Assembly: GCF_964058955.1 (NCBI RefSeq)
Contig: NZ_OZ060370.1
Coordinates: 124,001-188,000, forward strand
DNA length: 64,000 nt
Source: Buchnera aphidicola (Phyllaphis fagi)
GTDB lineage: Bacteria; Pseudomonadota; Gammaproteobacteria; Enterobacterales; Enterobacteriaceae
Reading direction: 5' to 3'
The notes beneath the pieces are model-generated. The model was not told the origin of the DNA. It made no database searches and worked only from the letters and a program-made list of their open reading frames with translations. The position numbers and the translations under genes are program-made. Shown here in pieces: positions 30,057-40,575 of the stretch; positions within the stretch are counted from its first letter, which is position 1, and each line of letters starts with the position of its first letter.

Positions 30057-32513
30057 TTATGATAATGTTCGTAATAAATCAGAAAAAATTCCAGAAGCTG
30101 TTACTTGATTACCTGCACCATAACCTCTTAATACCAGTGGAATCGGATTATAATATTTACTGTAAATTGTTAATGCATTTTCACCATTTTTTACGTGATA
30201 TAATGGGTCTGTAATATCTATTTCAGATAATTTTACTTCACATATACCTCCTTCTTTGATTATTCCAATAAATCTTAATACTTTTCCTGTGTTACTAGTT
30301 TTTTGAATTCGTTTAAAAAATAATGAATCTAATTCTGGCAATTTAGATAAAAAAGTATATGTATCTTGAATATTTAAAAATTTTTCTGGTAATATTGGTT
30401 CAATTTGTATATCATTTAATTCTAATTTATATCCTGCTTCTCTAGCTAGAATAAGTAATTTTCTAGCTACGTCTATTCCAGATAAGTCATCTTTTGGATT
30501 AGGTTCTGTAAATCCTAATTTTTTTGCTATTGTAGTGGCTTCAGATATAGACATTCCTTCTTCTAGTTTACCAAAAATAAATGATAAAGAACCTGAAAGG
30601 ATTCCTTTAAAACTAATTAACTTATCTCCTGATGCAAATAAATTTTTTAATGTTTCTATAATTGGTAATCCAGCGCTTACATTCGTTTCATATAGAAATT
30701 TTTTATTCGTTTTAATTGCTATGTTACGAATATTTTGATATTCTTCCCAAGTTCCTGTATTAGCTTTTTTATTTGGTGTTACAATATGAATTTTATTAGA
30801 AAGTATTGTAGAATAAAGATCAGATATTTCTTGGCTAGATGTACAATCTACAATAACTGGGTTGAATAAATGATAATTTTTTGCTGTTTTAATAATTTCT
30901 TGTATACAGAAATTACGACCTTGTTTTAATAAAGATATTTTCCAATTATTTAAATCAATTTTATGAGTGTTAATTAACATATGTTTGGAATTAGAAATAC
31001 CACAAATTTTTAATTTTATATTTTTTTTCTTTAAATATTTTTTTTGATTTATTAGTTGTTTGAGTAAAGCTGTCCCTACTCCTCCAATTCCTATTAAAAA
31101 TAATTCAATATATTTTTTATTATGTAATAGAATTTGATGTATTATTTGGATATTATTATTAATATGTTTATTGTCTGTAATAATTGAAATAGTATGTTGA
31201 GATAATCTATTAGTTATACAAATAACATTAATATCAGTATGTTCTAAAGCATAAAAAATTTTTGTTTTTAATTGTTTATTTTTTTGTATATCATATCCAA
31301 TAATGGATATAATTTTTAAATTTTTAATAATATTAATAGGCTTTAATATTTTATTTTTTAGTTCTAATTGAAATTCATGTTCTATGATAGATTTAATTTT
31401 ATTGTATTCTTTATTAAATAAATAAAAAGTTACTTGATTTTCTGTAGGGGATTGTATGGTTAATATATTAGTAGTTTTATTTTGTGAAAATATAAAAAGT
31501 ATTTTTCTAATTATTTGATTAGTATGAATTAATTTAAGTATTTTAATTTGAATCATAACTATATTATCAAGATATGTAATTCCAGTGATCGGTAATATTT
31601 TATGATTATTTTTTGTTAGATTATTGGTGATTTTAGTTCCATCAAAATTTGGATTAGATGTATTTTTAATTATACATTGTATATTAAATTTATATAAAGG
31701 TAATATAGTTTTTGGATGTAATACTTTTGCACCAAAATATGATAATGTTATTGCTTCTTGGTAGGAAATATATTTTAATAATTTTGGATTTTTTACGATT
31801 CTTGGATCGCACGTATATATTCCATCGACATCAGTCCAAATTTCACATATATTTGAATTTAAACATACTGCTAATATTGCAGCGGAGTAATCAGATCCAT
31901 TTCTTCCTAGAATGACTAATTCTTGATTTATATTTCCAGCAATAAATCCAGGCATTAATATAATGTGATCATTAGGTATTTTAAGGGTTTGAATACGTTT
32001 TTTTGATTCTGGAATATTGACTGTGGCATGTAAATAACTTCCAGAAGCTAATATATTTTTAATAGGATTTATAATAGTTACTTTATAATTTCTTGAAATT
32101 AGTATATATTTCATAATATATACAGATATAATTTCGCCTCTAGATATAATTATTGAATATATATTATCTGGGCATTGATGTAATATTTTTATTCCTTTTG
32201 TAAGATTTTTAAGATTATTTATTTCATGATCTATTTTAATTATTACTTTTTTATCATTAAAATTCGGTTGGTATTTTTTGATTCCTTGTATTAATTCATA
32301 AAAAATATTTTTTAATTCTACAAATAAATATTTTGTTTGTTGATTAATAGTTGAAGATTTAATAATATTTTCTAAATGGTTAGTAACTCGTGATGGTGCT
32401 GATAGTACAATTGAAATATTTTCAGATTTTATTTTTTTTTCAATAATATCGGATACATCTAAAAACTTTTTTGAATTTGATAAAGATGTTCCACCAAATT
32501 TTAATGTTTTCAT
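30057..32513 (-). CDS. thrA: Bifunctional aspartokinase I / homoserine dehydrogenase I
   Basis: Catalyses the first and third steps from aspartate to threonine. The 818 residues match E. coli ThrA (820). The aspartokinase domain begins with KFGGTSLSN, the ACT regulatory region spans roughly 310-460 and is drifted, and the homoserine dehydrogenase domain has GIGGVGTALLKQL near 470 and TPNKKANTG near 575. It is first in thrABC. I saw no thr leader peptide or attenuator in the 368 bases upstream, so the Thr/Ile attenuation of E. coli is probably lost. Confidence 0.97.
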   Translation of the reverse strand: MKTLKFGGTSLSNSKKFLDVSDIIEKKIKSENISIVLSAPSRVTNHLENIIKSSTINQQTKYLFVELKNIFYELIQGIKKYQPNFNDKKVIIKIDHEINNLKNLTKGIKILHQCPDNIYSIIISRGEIISVYIMKYILISRNYKVTIINPIKNILASGSYLHATVNIPESKKRIQTLKIPNDHIILMPGFIAGNINQELVILGRNGSDYSAAILAVCLNSNICEIWTDVDGIYTCDPRIVKNPKLLKYISYQEAITLSYFGAKVLHPKTILPLYKFNIQCIIKNTSNPNFDGTKITNNLTKNNHKILPITGITYLDNIVMIQIKILKLIHTNQIIRKILFIFSQNKTTNILTIQSPTENQVTFYLFNKEYNKIKSIIEHEFQLELKNKILKPINIIKNLKIISIIGYDIQKNKQLKTKIFYALEHTDINVICITNRLSQHTISIITDNKHINNNIQIIHQILLHNKKYIELFLIGIGGVGTALLKQLINQKKYLKKKNIKLKICGISNSKHMLINTHKIDLNNWKISLLKQGRNFCIQEIIKTAKNYHLFNPVIVDCTSSQEISDLYSTILSNKIHIVTPNKKANTGTWEEYQNIRNIAIKTNKKFLYETNVSAGLPIIETLKNLFASGDKLISFKGILSGSLSFIFGKLEEGMSISEATTIAKKLGFTEPNPKDDLSGIDVARKLLILAREAGYKLELNDIQIEPILPEKFLNIQDTYTFLSKLPELDSLFFKRIQKTSNTGKVLRFIGIIKEGGICEVKLSEIDITDPLYHVKNGENALTIYSKYYNPIPLVLRGYGAGNQVTASGIFSDLLRTLS

Positions 32514-32881
32514 ATAATTGATATTTCCTTGATTTAGAGCAAAACTTAAATGATTTTATTATATCTCTCATTTATGTTATATTTTTGTTTAATAATAGGT
32601 AAATCTGTATAATATTAGATATATATTGTATAAATGTGAATTCTTATAATATGTATAAATGATAAAATTTTATAATTTATATCATTATATATTAAAATAA
32701 ATTATTTTATTTATTTAATGTTTTGTATATTTATATATTAATTTATTTATAATAATGGTAAAATTTTTCGTTTATTAATTGTTTATACATTTAAAATAAT
32801 GTATATTTTAAAATATGTGATTCACTAAGAATAAGATAGTTTTCTTACTCTCAGTAACTGTAGAATATATGATATGTTGTA
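32514..32881. other. 368-base spacer between thrA and dksA
   Basis: Both neighbours are on the - strand. The spacer holds the dksA terminator hairpin at 32824-32855 and presumably the thrA promoter, which I could not place. Genes such as hpt and panBC that I recall at this site in the pea-aphid symbiont are absent. No frame of note is visible. Confidence 0.6.
32824..32855 (-). terminator. Hairpin after dksA, favoured on the - strand
   Basis: A 13-base stem (32855-32843 with 32836-32824, read on the - strand) has two G-U pairs and a 6-base loop. On the + strand the same positions would be A-C mismatches, so the structure is selected on the dksA transcript, whose stop is 27 bases upstream. Confidence 0.7.
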
Positions 32882-33346
32882 TTAAAATATTGGTTTTATT
32901 CTTTGTTTATTTTTAATTTCTGATAAAGTTTTACAATCAATACAAAGACTTGCTGTTGGTCTTGCTTCTAATCTTTTAATACCAATTTCAACATCACATG
33001 CTGTACAATATCCAAATTCTCCAGTTTGAATTTTTCTTAATGTTTTTTCAATTTTTTTAATTATTCTATTTTCTCTATCTTTATTTTTTAATGCTAAACT
33101 GAATTCTTCTTCTTGTACAGCACGATCAATAGGATCAGGAAAATTGTTAAATTCATTTTGTTGATATAATAAAATATTTTTACTTTTTTGATTTAATTGT
33201 TTTTTCCATGCTTTCAGAATTTTCTTAAAATGTATTATTTGATTTTTATTCATATATTTTTCATTATTTTGTTTTTTATATGGATTAACACCTGCTATAG
33301 TTAATATACTTAAAGATGATTGTGTGTATTTTTTTAAAGTATGCAT
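32882..33346 (-). CDS. dksA: RNA polymerase-binding transcription factor DksA
   Basis: Binds the secondary channel of RNA polymerase and acts with ppGpp on rRNA and amino-acid promoters. The 154 residues compare with 151 in E. coli. The acidic coiled-coil tip [12 protein letters not shown] with its two aspartates is kept, and the C4 zinc finger is CTAC followed by LCIDC (residues near 117 and 136). [14 protein letters not shown] matches the N terminus. It is one of very few transcription regulators left in such genomes. It is divergent from truA across 273 bases. Confidence 0.97.
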   Translation of the reverse strand: MHTLKKYTQSSLSILTIAGVNPYKKQNNEKYMNKNQIIHFKKILKAWKKQLNQKSKNILLYQQNEFNNFPDPIDRAVQEEEFSLALKNKDRENRIIKKIEKTLRKIQTGEFGYCTACDVEIGIKRLEARPTASLCIDCKTLSEIKNKQRIKPIF

Positions 33347-33619
33347 ATTGTTTCCTGTTTTAAAGTTTTTAAAGTATTTTTGAATATTATAAAATGTATA
33401 ATAATGTTAATAAGTTTAATAACATGATGTTATAAAATGTATTTTTATAAGAATATGAATTATAATTTATAATTATGAAATGTTTATAAAAATTAGAAAA
33501 TTTTTAAAATTGTTTATAATTTTTTTAGATATTCAATGTAGTATTATTATTTAATTGTTAATTTATTACATGTTCAATATATTATTTAAAATAAAATATA
33601 ATTTTTTTGTGGAATTTTT

Positions 33620-34408
33620 GTGAATAAAAATATAAAAATTATAAAATTTGCAATTGGATTAGAATATGATGGTAGTGGTTATCATGGTTGGCAATATCAA
33701 AAAAAAGGTATACTTAGTATTCAGCAAGAATTAGAAACAGCAATATCTTTAGTTGCTAATCATAAAGTTCATGTGGTATGTTCTGGTAGAACTGATGCGG
33801 GAGTACATAGTATTGGACAAGTAGCACATTTTAATACTATTTCAATAAGAAAAAATATATCTTGGATTTTAGGAATAAATACTTATTTACCAAGTGATAT
33901 ATCTATACAGTGGATAAAACAAGTTAATAATTACTTTCATGCAAGATATAGTGCAATATCACGAAGTTATCGATATGTTATCTATAATGATAAATATCGA
34001 TCTTCTCTTTTTCGAAATAAGTCTAATCATATTCATCATGATTTAAATATACAACTAATGTATCAGGCTAGTCGTTTTATTATTGGAGAACATGATTTTA
34101 CATCTTTTAGATCTAAAAAATGTCAATCTAAAACACCTTTAAGAAAAGTAACTTATATTAATATTTTTAAATATAGAATGTTTATATATATTGATATAAT
34201 TGCTAACTCTTTTTTACAACACATGGTAAGAAATATTGTAGGGTGTTTAATTGAAATTGGAATTATGAAAAAAAAAATAGAATGGATGCAAGAGATTTTA
34301 GAAAAAAAAAATCGTAAGTTTTGTGCTCCTACTTCTAGTGCTTCGGGATTATATTTATTTACAGTAAATTATCCATATTTTTTTCATATTCCAGTGAAAT
34401 ATTTTTAA
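33620..34408 (+). CDS. truA: tRNA pseudouridine synthase A (positions 38-40)
   Basis: Isomerises uridines 38-40 of the tRNA anticodon stem. The 262 residues fit the family (270 in E. coli). The start is GTG 33620 with GGA upstream; KFAIGLEYDGSGYHGWQYQ follows and matches the family N terminus. The catalytic aspartate is D59 in SGRTDAGVHS. FLQHMVRNIVG and SASGLYL near the C terminus are also conserved. It lies 128 bases before secA; mrcB, which I recall between them in other Buchnera, is absent. Confidence 0.96.
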   Translation: MNKNIKIIKFAIGLEYDGSGYHGWQYQKKGILSIQQELETAISLVANHKVHVVCSGRTDAGVHSIGQVAHFNTISIRKNISWILGINTYLPSDISIQWIKQVNNYFHARYSAISRSYRYVIYNDKYRSSLFRNKSNHIHHDLNIQLMYQASRFIIGEHDFTSFRSKKCQSKTPLRKVTYINIFKYRMFIYIDIIANSFLQHMVRNIVGCLIEIGIMKKKIEWMQEILEKKNRKFCAPTSSASGLYLFTVNYPYFFHIPVKYF

Positions 34409-34536
34409 AACAGTAATGATTTTATTAGTTTATATATAAGTAGATGTATTGAAAAAATCGATATTGTAGTATTAATATTAATTTTTTATTTTTTTTGAAA
34501 TAGAACTATTTTTCATTCATTATATGAGAATATTTT

Positions 34537-37053
34537 ATGTTTATTAGATTGCTTAAATCAATTTTTGGTAGTCGAAATGATAGGGTCTTACATGAAATAC
34601 AAAGTATTGTAAATAATATAAATAATTTAGAAAAACAGTTGGTTAAATTATCTAACCAAGAATTAAAAGAAAAGACTAGATTTTTTAAACATTCTTTGAA
34701 AAATGGTAAAACATTAAATGATTTATTACCTGAAGCTTTTGCTGTAGTTAGAGAAGCAAGTAAAAGAGTATTAAATATGCGTCATTTTGATGTTCAAATA
34801 CTTGGTGGAATTGTTTTACATAATCAATGTATTGCTGAAATGCGCACTGGAGAAGGAAAAACTTTAACTTCTACTTTATCTATATATTTAAATGCATTAA
34901 TCGGAGATAGTGTACATGTTGTAACTATGAATGAATATTTAGCAGAACGTGATGCTAAAAAAAATAAAATATTATTTGAATTTCTTGGTTTAAAAGTAGG
35001 TGTTAATTTATCTCATTTATCAATTTTACTAAAAAAAAAGGTATATACATCTGATATAATTTATGGTACAAATAGTGAATTTTGTTTTGATTATTTACGT
35101 GATAATATGGTTTTTTCAAAATCAGATCGTGTACAAAACAAATTAAATTATGTACTTATTGATGAAATTGATTCTATATTAATTGATGAAGCTCGAACTC
35201 CTTTGGTTATTTCTGGTCCATCTATAGATAATTCTAAAATATATAAAATTATTAATAATATTGTATCTTATTTAACTCCTCAAAAAGTATATGGTTTCGA
35301 TGATCATTTAGGAATAGGACATTTTATAGTTGATGAAAAATCTAAACAAGTTTCTTTGACAGAATGTGGTTTAATAGTAGTGGAAAAATTTTTAATTGAT
35401 AGTAATTTAATGAATAAAAATGAATCATTATATTCTTCTCATAATATTATTCTTATGCAATATGTTGTTTCTGCGTTACGTGCGCATGTTATTTTTAAAA
35501 AAAATATTGATTATATTGTAAAAAATAAAAAAGCTATTATAGTAGATGAGCATACTGGACGTTTAATGATAGGTCGTCGTTGGTCTGATGGATTGCACCA
35601 AGCAATAGAAGCAAAAGAAAATTTAGAAATATTAAATGAAAATCAAATATTAGCATCAATTACTTTTCAAAATTATTTTAAGTTATATAAAAAAATTTCT
35701 GGTATGACAGGAACAGCAGCTACTGAAGTATTTGAGTTTAGTTCTATTTATAATTTAGATACAATAATTATACCTACAAATTGTCCTATGATTCGAAAAG
35801 ATTTACCTGATATCATGTATGTTACTGAACAAGAAAAAAATAATGCTATTATTCAAGATATTCAGAGATGTATAATGAAAAAACAACCTGTTTTAGTAGG
35901 AACAGTTTCAGTTGAAAAATCGGAAATTATTTCAAGACGGTTAAGTGTTTTAGGTATTAGTCATAATGTTTTAAATGCTAAACGTTATGCTCGAGAAGCT
36001 GAAATTATATCACAAGCTGGAAAGTTATCTACTGTTACTATTGCAACTAATATGGCTGGACGTGGTACTGATATTGTATTAGGTGGGAGTATGAAATTAC
36101 GATCAGAATGTAATTCTGATATAGAATATACAAAAAAGAAAGCAATTTGGAAAAATGAACATGATTTAGTTGTTTTGTCGGGAGGATTACATATTATTGG
36201 TACAGAACGACACGAATCTCGTCGTATTGATAATCAATTAAGAGGACGATCAGGCCGACAAGGAGACCCTGGTTCTTCTCGTTTTTATTTATCTATGGAT
36301 GATTCGTTAATGCGTATTTTTATACCTGATCAAATTAAACATATTATAAGAAAACTTGGATTAAAAGTAGGATATTCTTTAGAACATCAATGGATTACTA
36401 AGGCTATTTCTCATGCTCAGAAGAGGGTAGAAAGTCAAAATTTTGAAATTCGTAAACAATTGTTAGAGTATGATAATATTTTAAATGAACAAAGAAAAGT
36501 TATTTATAAAAAAAGATATGAGATTATTAGTACAGATAATATTAGTCATTTAATTAAAAATATTTTACAAGATGTTATATTAAATATAATAAATGTATAT
36601 TGTCCTGATGGTGTATCTATTAAAAAGTGGAATATTTTAGATATGATAAATATTTTAAAAACTGATTTTAATATTATATGTTCTATAAATAATTTAAATC
36701 ACAAAAAAGAAAAATTTTCTAATAAGATTATTTTTGATAATATTTATAAAATAATAAAAGAAAATTATTATGTTCAAGAGAAAAAACATGGTTTTATCAA
36801 TGTACGTAATATTGAAAAAAATATTATGTTGTTTCATTTAGATAATTTATGGAAAGAACATTTATTAGCTGTAGATTATTTAAGGCAAGGAATACATTTA
36901 AGAAGCTATGCTCAAAAAGATCCTAAACAAGAATATACACGAGAATCATTTATAATGTTTTCTAATATGCTAGATATATTAAAATATCAAGTAATTTCAA
37001 AAATTATTCAAAAGATATTTTTGTTTAAAATATTTATTAATATAATAATTTAA
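34537..37053 (+). CDS. secA: Preprotein translocase ATPase SecA, lacking the C-terminal tail
   Basis: The motor that drives preproteins through SecYEG. The 838 residues compare with 901 in E. coli. Walker A MRTGEGKT is near residue 102, the DEAD-type [17 protein letters not shown] near 207, and the second motor domain has [15 protein letters not shown] and [12 protein letters not shown]. The helical scaffold ends normally with [19 protein letters not shown], but after LKYQVISK only a hydrophobic stub remains. The linker and zinc-binding SecB/lipid-binding tail (CPCGSGKKYKQCH in E. coli) are absent from all frames downstream. A hairpin follows the stop. Confidence 0.97.
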   Translation: MFIRLLKSIFGSRNDRVLHEIQSIVNNINNLEKQLVKLSNQELKEKTRFFKHSLKNGKTLNDLLPEAFAVVREASKRVLNMRHFDVQILGGIVLHNQCIAEMRTGEGKTLTSTLSIYLNALIGDSVHVVTMNEYLAERDAKKNKILFEFLGLKVGVNLSHLSILLKKKVYTSDIIYGTNSEFCFDYLRDNMVFSKSDRVQNKLNYVLIDEIDSILIDEARTPLVISGPSIDNSKIYKIINNIVSYLTPQKVYGFDDHLGIGHFIVDEKSKQVSLTECGLIVVEKFLIDSNLMNKNESLYSSHNIILMQYVVSALRAHVIFKKNIDYIVKNKKAIIVDEHTGRLMIGRRWSDGLHQAIEAKENLEILNENQILASITFQNYFKLYKKISGMTGTAATEVFEFSSIYNLDTIIIPTNCPMIRKDLPDIMYVTEQEKNNAIIQDIQRCIMKKQPVLVGTVSVEKSEIISRRLSVLGISHNVLNAKRYAREAEIISQAGKLSTVTIATNMAGRGTDIVLGGSMKLRSECNSDIEYTKKKAIWKNEHDLVVLSGGLHIIGTERHESRRIDNQLRGRSGRQGDPGSSRFYLSMDDSLMRIFIPDQIKHIIRKLGLKVGYSLEHQWITKAISHAQKRVESQNFEIRKQLLEYDNILNEQRKVIYKKRYEIISTDNISHLIKNILQDVILNIINVYCPDGVSIKKWNILDMINILKTDFNIICSINNLNHKKEKFSNKIIFDNIYKIIKENYYVQEKKHGFINVRNIEKNIMLFHLDNLWKEHLLAVDYLRQGIHLRSYAQKDPKQEYTRESFIMFSNMLDILKYQVISKIIQKIFLFKIFINIII

Positions 37054-37899
37054 CATTTTATTTTACATTATTTTAATGTAATTAAAGTATTATTCATTTA
37101 TTTTATTAACATGATTACCTTGATAATTTTATAAAATGTGTTGATTGAATATGGTGTATAGACTATGTTTTAATGTATATTTTAAAATATATTTTTATAG
37201 ATATATATATTTGATATATTATTACATTATAATTTTGTAAATATACAATTACATTATAAATATTTTTAGAAATATAATAATGATATTATAAATTTTGAAA
37301 TTCATGAATATATAAATAGCATGCAATATAAATTTTAAATATTGATATATAAATAATATATGTAAGTTTTATAAATACTAAAATAATATTTTTGGATTCT
37401 TATATTTTGAGATAATATTATTTGTTTTATGATATAAACTTCAATTTTATATTAATATGTATAAAAATAAATTAATATTATACTTTTATGTATAACAAGT
37501 AAATATTATTCATCATACTGATTAAAATACTGATGAATATATTAAAAATATTTATATTTATATTTATTTAATAATAAAAATAAAATAAATTAAAAATATT
37601 TTTATTTATTAGTTAGTAAATATATTTTGATAATTAAGAAGGTTATATATTGTATTAAAGATTATATTATTAATAAATATAATTAATTTTTAAATAATAA
37701 TATTCATTATATAATGTTTTAAATATATTTGATACTTAATGATACATGATTGATAATGAGAATATTAAATAAAATACACTAAATATTTTAATATAAAATT
37801 ATATATATTGATTAAGATATTTCAAAGAGTGTTATTTAATGTTATTATTAATATTATTTAATCAATGTTAAACTAAGTTTTTATTAAGGAATTTCAAGA
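37054..37899. other. 846-base gene-free region between secA and aceE
   Basis: Apart from the secA hairpin and an AAGG ribosome site before aceE, I see no frame of any length and no RNA signature. Genes such as mutT, coaE and guaC that I recall here in the pea-aphid symbiont are gone, so this is probably a largely eroded gene graveyard, but no residual motif could be identified. Confidence 0.65.
37063..37081 (+). terminator. Hairpin after secA
   Basis: TTACATTA and TAATGTAA form a perfect 8-base stem around a TTT loop, 9 bases after the secA stop. It is AT-only, so weak, but the position is right. Confidence 0.45.
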
Positions 37900-40563
37900 A
37901 TGTTAAATCGTTCTTGTCGCGATATTGACCCTATTGAAACAATTGAATGGATAGATTCTATTAAATCAGTGATTGATCGTGATGGTATAGATCGAGCAGA
38001 ATTTATTATCCAACGTATTTTTGAACAAGTAGAAAATTATGGTATATATGTTAAAAAAACAAAATTAATTCAAAATTATATTAATACAATTTCTATAAAA
38101 AACGAGTCATATTATCCAGGAAATTTAGTGATTGAAAAAAATATTTGTTCAGCAGTTCGATGGAATGCAATTATTATGGTTTTACGTGCATCGAATAAAA
38201 ATTTAGATTTAGGGGGACATTTATCTTCTTTTCAATCTGCAGCAACAATTTATGAGGTGTGTTTTAATCATTTTTTTAAAGCATCTAAAAATAATGAAAA
38301 TGGAGATTTAATTTATTTTCAAGGTCATATTGCTCCTGGAATTTATTCTCGTGCATTTTTAGAAGGAAGATTTAGTGAAAAACAAATCAATAATTTTAGA
38401 CAAGAAATTGATGGTCAAGGTTTATCATCTTACCCTCACCCGAAATTAATGCCTAATTTTTGGCAATTTCCAACTGTTTCAATGGGTTTAAGCCCAATTA
38501 ATGCTATTTATCAGGCTAAATTTTTAAAATACCTTGAAAATCGAGGTTTAAAAAAAACATATTCTCGTACAGTTTATGCATTTTTAGGTGATGGTGAAAT
38601 GGATGAGCCGGAATCGAAAGGTGCTATTACTGTAGCATCGAGAGAAAAGTTAAATAATTTAATTTATGTAATTAATTGCAATTTACAAAGATTAGATGGT
38701 CCTGTAATAGGAAATGGTAAAATTATTAATGAATTAGAAAGTTTATTTTATGGTGCTGGATGGGAAGTGATTAAGGTTATTTGGGGTAACCGATGGGATA
38801 ATTTATTAAAAAAAGATAAAAATGGTAAATTAATTCAACTAATGAATGAAACATTAGATGGAGATTATCAAAATTTTAGATCAAAAAATGGTGCATATAT
38901 TAGAAAATATTTTTTTGGTAAATATCCTGAAACTCTCAATTTAGTTAAAGATATGACTGATGAAGAAATTTGGAAATTAAATAGAGGAGGACATGATCCT
39001 AAAAAAATTTTTTCAGCTTTTGAAAAAGCTAAGTTATCGAAGGATAAACCAGTAGTTCTTTTAATACATACTATTAAAGGATATGGAATGGGTAATATAG
39101 CAGAAGGGAAAAATATTGCTCATCAAATTAAAAAAATGGATTTGAATAGTTTAAAATATATGTGTAATCGTTTTCATCTACCTATTCAAAAAGAAGAAAT
39201 TTCTAAACTCCCCTATATTACCTTTGTAAAAAATTCTCCAGAATATAATTATATTCATAATCAAAGGAAAAAACTAGGTGGGTATCTTCCTTATAGGCTA
39301 TCTAGATTTACAGAGAGTTTAATATTACCTAATTTAAATGATTTTAAATCTATTATGGTAGCACAAAATAAAAAAATTTCTACTACTATGGTTTTTGTTC
39401 GTATATTAAACATTTTACTAAAATGTAATTCTATTAAAGATAGAATTGTTCCAATTATTGCTGATGAAGCTAGAACATTTGGAATGGAAGGATTATTTCG
39501 AAAAATTGGGATTTATAACTTTAATGGACAAAAATATATTCCTCAAGATAAAGATCAGTTATTATATTATAAAGAAGATAAACATGGTCAAATATTACAA
39601 GAAGGAATTAGTGAATTAGGTGCTGCTTCATCTTGGTTAGCTGCAGCGACATCTTATAGTAACAATAATTTTCCCATGATTCCTTTTTATATTTATTATT
39701 CTATTTTTGGTTTTCAAAGAATTGGTGATTTATGTTGGGCGGCAGGAGATCAGCAAGCTCGAGGTTTTTTAATTGGAGCAACTTCGGGACGAACAACATT
39801 AAATGGTGAAGGGTTACAACATGAAGATGGACATAGTCATATTCAATCTCTTACAATACCAAATTGTATATCTTATGATCCTTCATATGCTTATGAAATG
39901 GCTGTTATTATACAAGATGGATTATGTAGAATGTATGGTGATACTCAAGAAAATATATATTATTACATTACCACTATTAATGAAAAATATTATATGCCTG
40001 CTATGCCTACAGGTGTAGAAAAAGGTATTACAAAAGGTATTTATAAATTAATATCATGTGAAGGTAGAAAAGGAAAAGTACAATTAATGGGATCAGGTTC
40101 CATTTTAAGAAGTATTCGAGAAGCATCGGAAATATTATTAAATGATTATTTTATTGGATCTGATGTTTATAGTGTTACATCTTTTACAGAATTAGCAAGA
40201 AATGGTCAAGATTGTGAACGTTGGAATATGTTACATCCTAAACAAAAATTAAAAATACCTTATATCACAAAGATTATGAATACTTTCCCAGCTATTGCTG
40301 CTACGGATTATATGAAACTATTTGCTGAACAAGTAAGAAATTACGTCCCTGCTATTACATATAAGGTGTTAGGTACAGATGGTTTTGGACGTTCGGATAG
40401 TCGAGAAAAATTACGACATTTTTTTGAAGTAGATGCATTTTATATTGTTATTGCTGCGTTAACGGAATTATCGAAATGTAATATTGTAGACAAACAAGTA
40501 GTATTAGATGCGATATTAAAATTTAATATTGACGTAGATAAAAATAATCCACGATTATTATAA
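37900..40563 (+). CDS. aceE: Pyruvate dehydrogenase E1 component
   Basis: The thiamine-diphosphate homodimeric E1 of the pyruvate dehydrogenase complex. The 887 residues equal E. coli AceE exactly. The ThDP motif GDGEMDEPES begins near residue 230 and ends in INCNLQRLDGP; the loops YFQGHIAPG and SSYPHPKLMP and the region EGLQHEDGHSH near 640 are intact. The N-terminal DIDPIETIEWID segment that docks E2 is kept. aceF follows after 12 bases. No pdhR regulator precedes it; 846 gene-free bases lie upstream. Confidence 0.99.
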   Translation: MLNRSCRDIDPIETIEWIDSIKSVIDRDGIDRAEFIIQRIFEQVENYGIYVKKTKLIQNYINTISIKNESYYPGNLVIEKNICSAVRWNAIIMVLRASNKNLDLGGHLSSFQSAATIYEVCFNHFFKASKNNENGDLIYFQGHIAPGIYSRAFLEGRFSEKQINNFRQEIDGQGLSSYPHPKLMPNFWQFPTVSMGLSPINAIYQAKFLKYLENRGLKKTYSRTVYAFLGDGEMDEPESKGAITVASREKLNNLIYVINCNLQRLDGPVIGNGKIINELESLFYGAGWEVIKVIWGNRWDNLLKKDKNGKLIQLMNETLDGDYQNFRSKNGAYIRKYFFGKYPETLNLVKDMTDEEIWKLNRGGHDPKKIFSAFEKAKLSKDKPVVLLIHTIKGYGMGNIAEGKNIAHQIKKMDLNSLKYMCNRFHLPIQKEEISKLPYITFVKNSPEYNYIHNQRKKLGGYLPYRLSRFTESLILPNLNDFKSIMVAQNKKISTTMVFVRILNILLKCNSIKDRIVPIIADEARTFGMEGLFRKIGIYNFNGQKYIPQDKDQLLYYKEDKHGQILQEGISELGAASSWLAAATSYSNNNFPMIPFYIYYSIFGFQRIGDLCWAAGDQQARGFLIGATSGRTTLNGEGLQHEDGHSHIQSLTIPNCISYDPSYAYEMAVIIQDGLCRMYGDTQENIYYYITTINEKYYMPAMPTGVEKGITKGIYKLISCEGRKGKVQLMGSGSILRSIREASEILLNDYFIGSDVYSVTSFTELARNGQDCERWNMLHPKQKLKIPYITKIMNTFPAIAATDYMKLFAEQVRNYVPAITYKVLGTDGFGRSDSREKLRHFFEVDAFYIVIAALTELSKCNIVDKQVVLDAILKFNIDVDKNNPRLL

Positions 40564-40575
40564 GAGGTTAATGTA

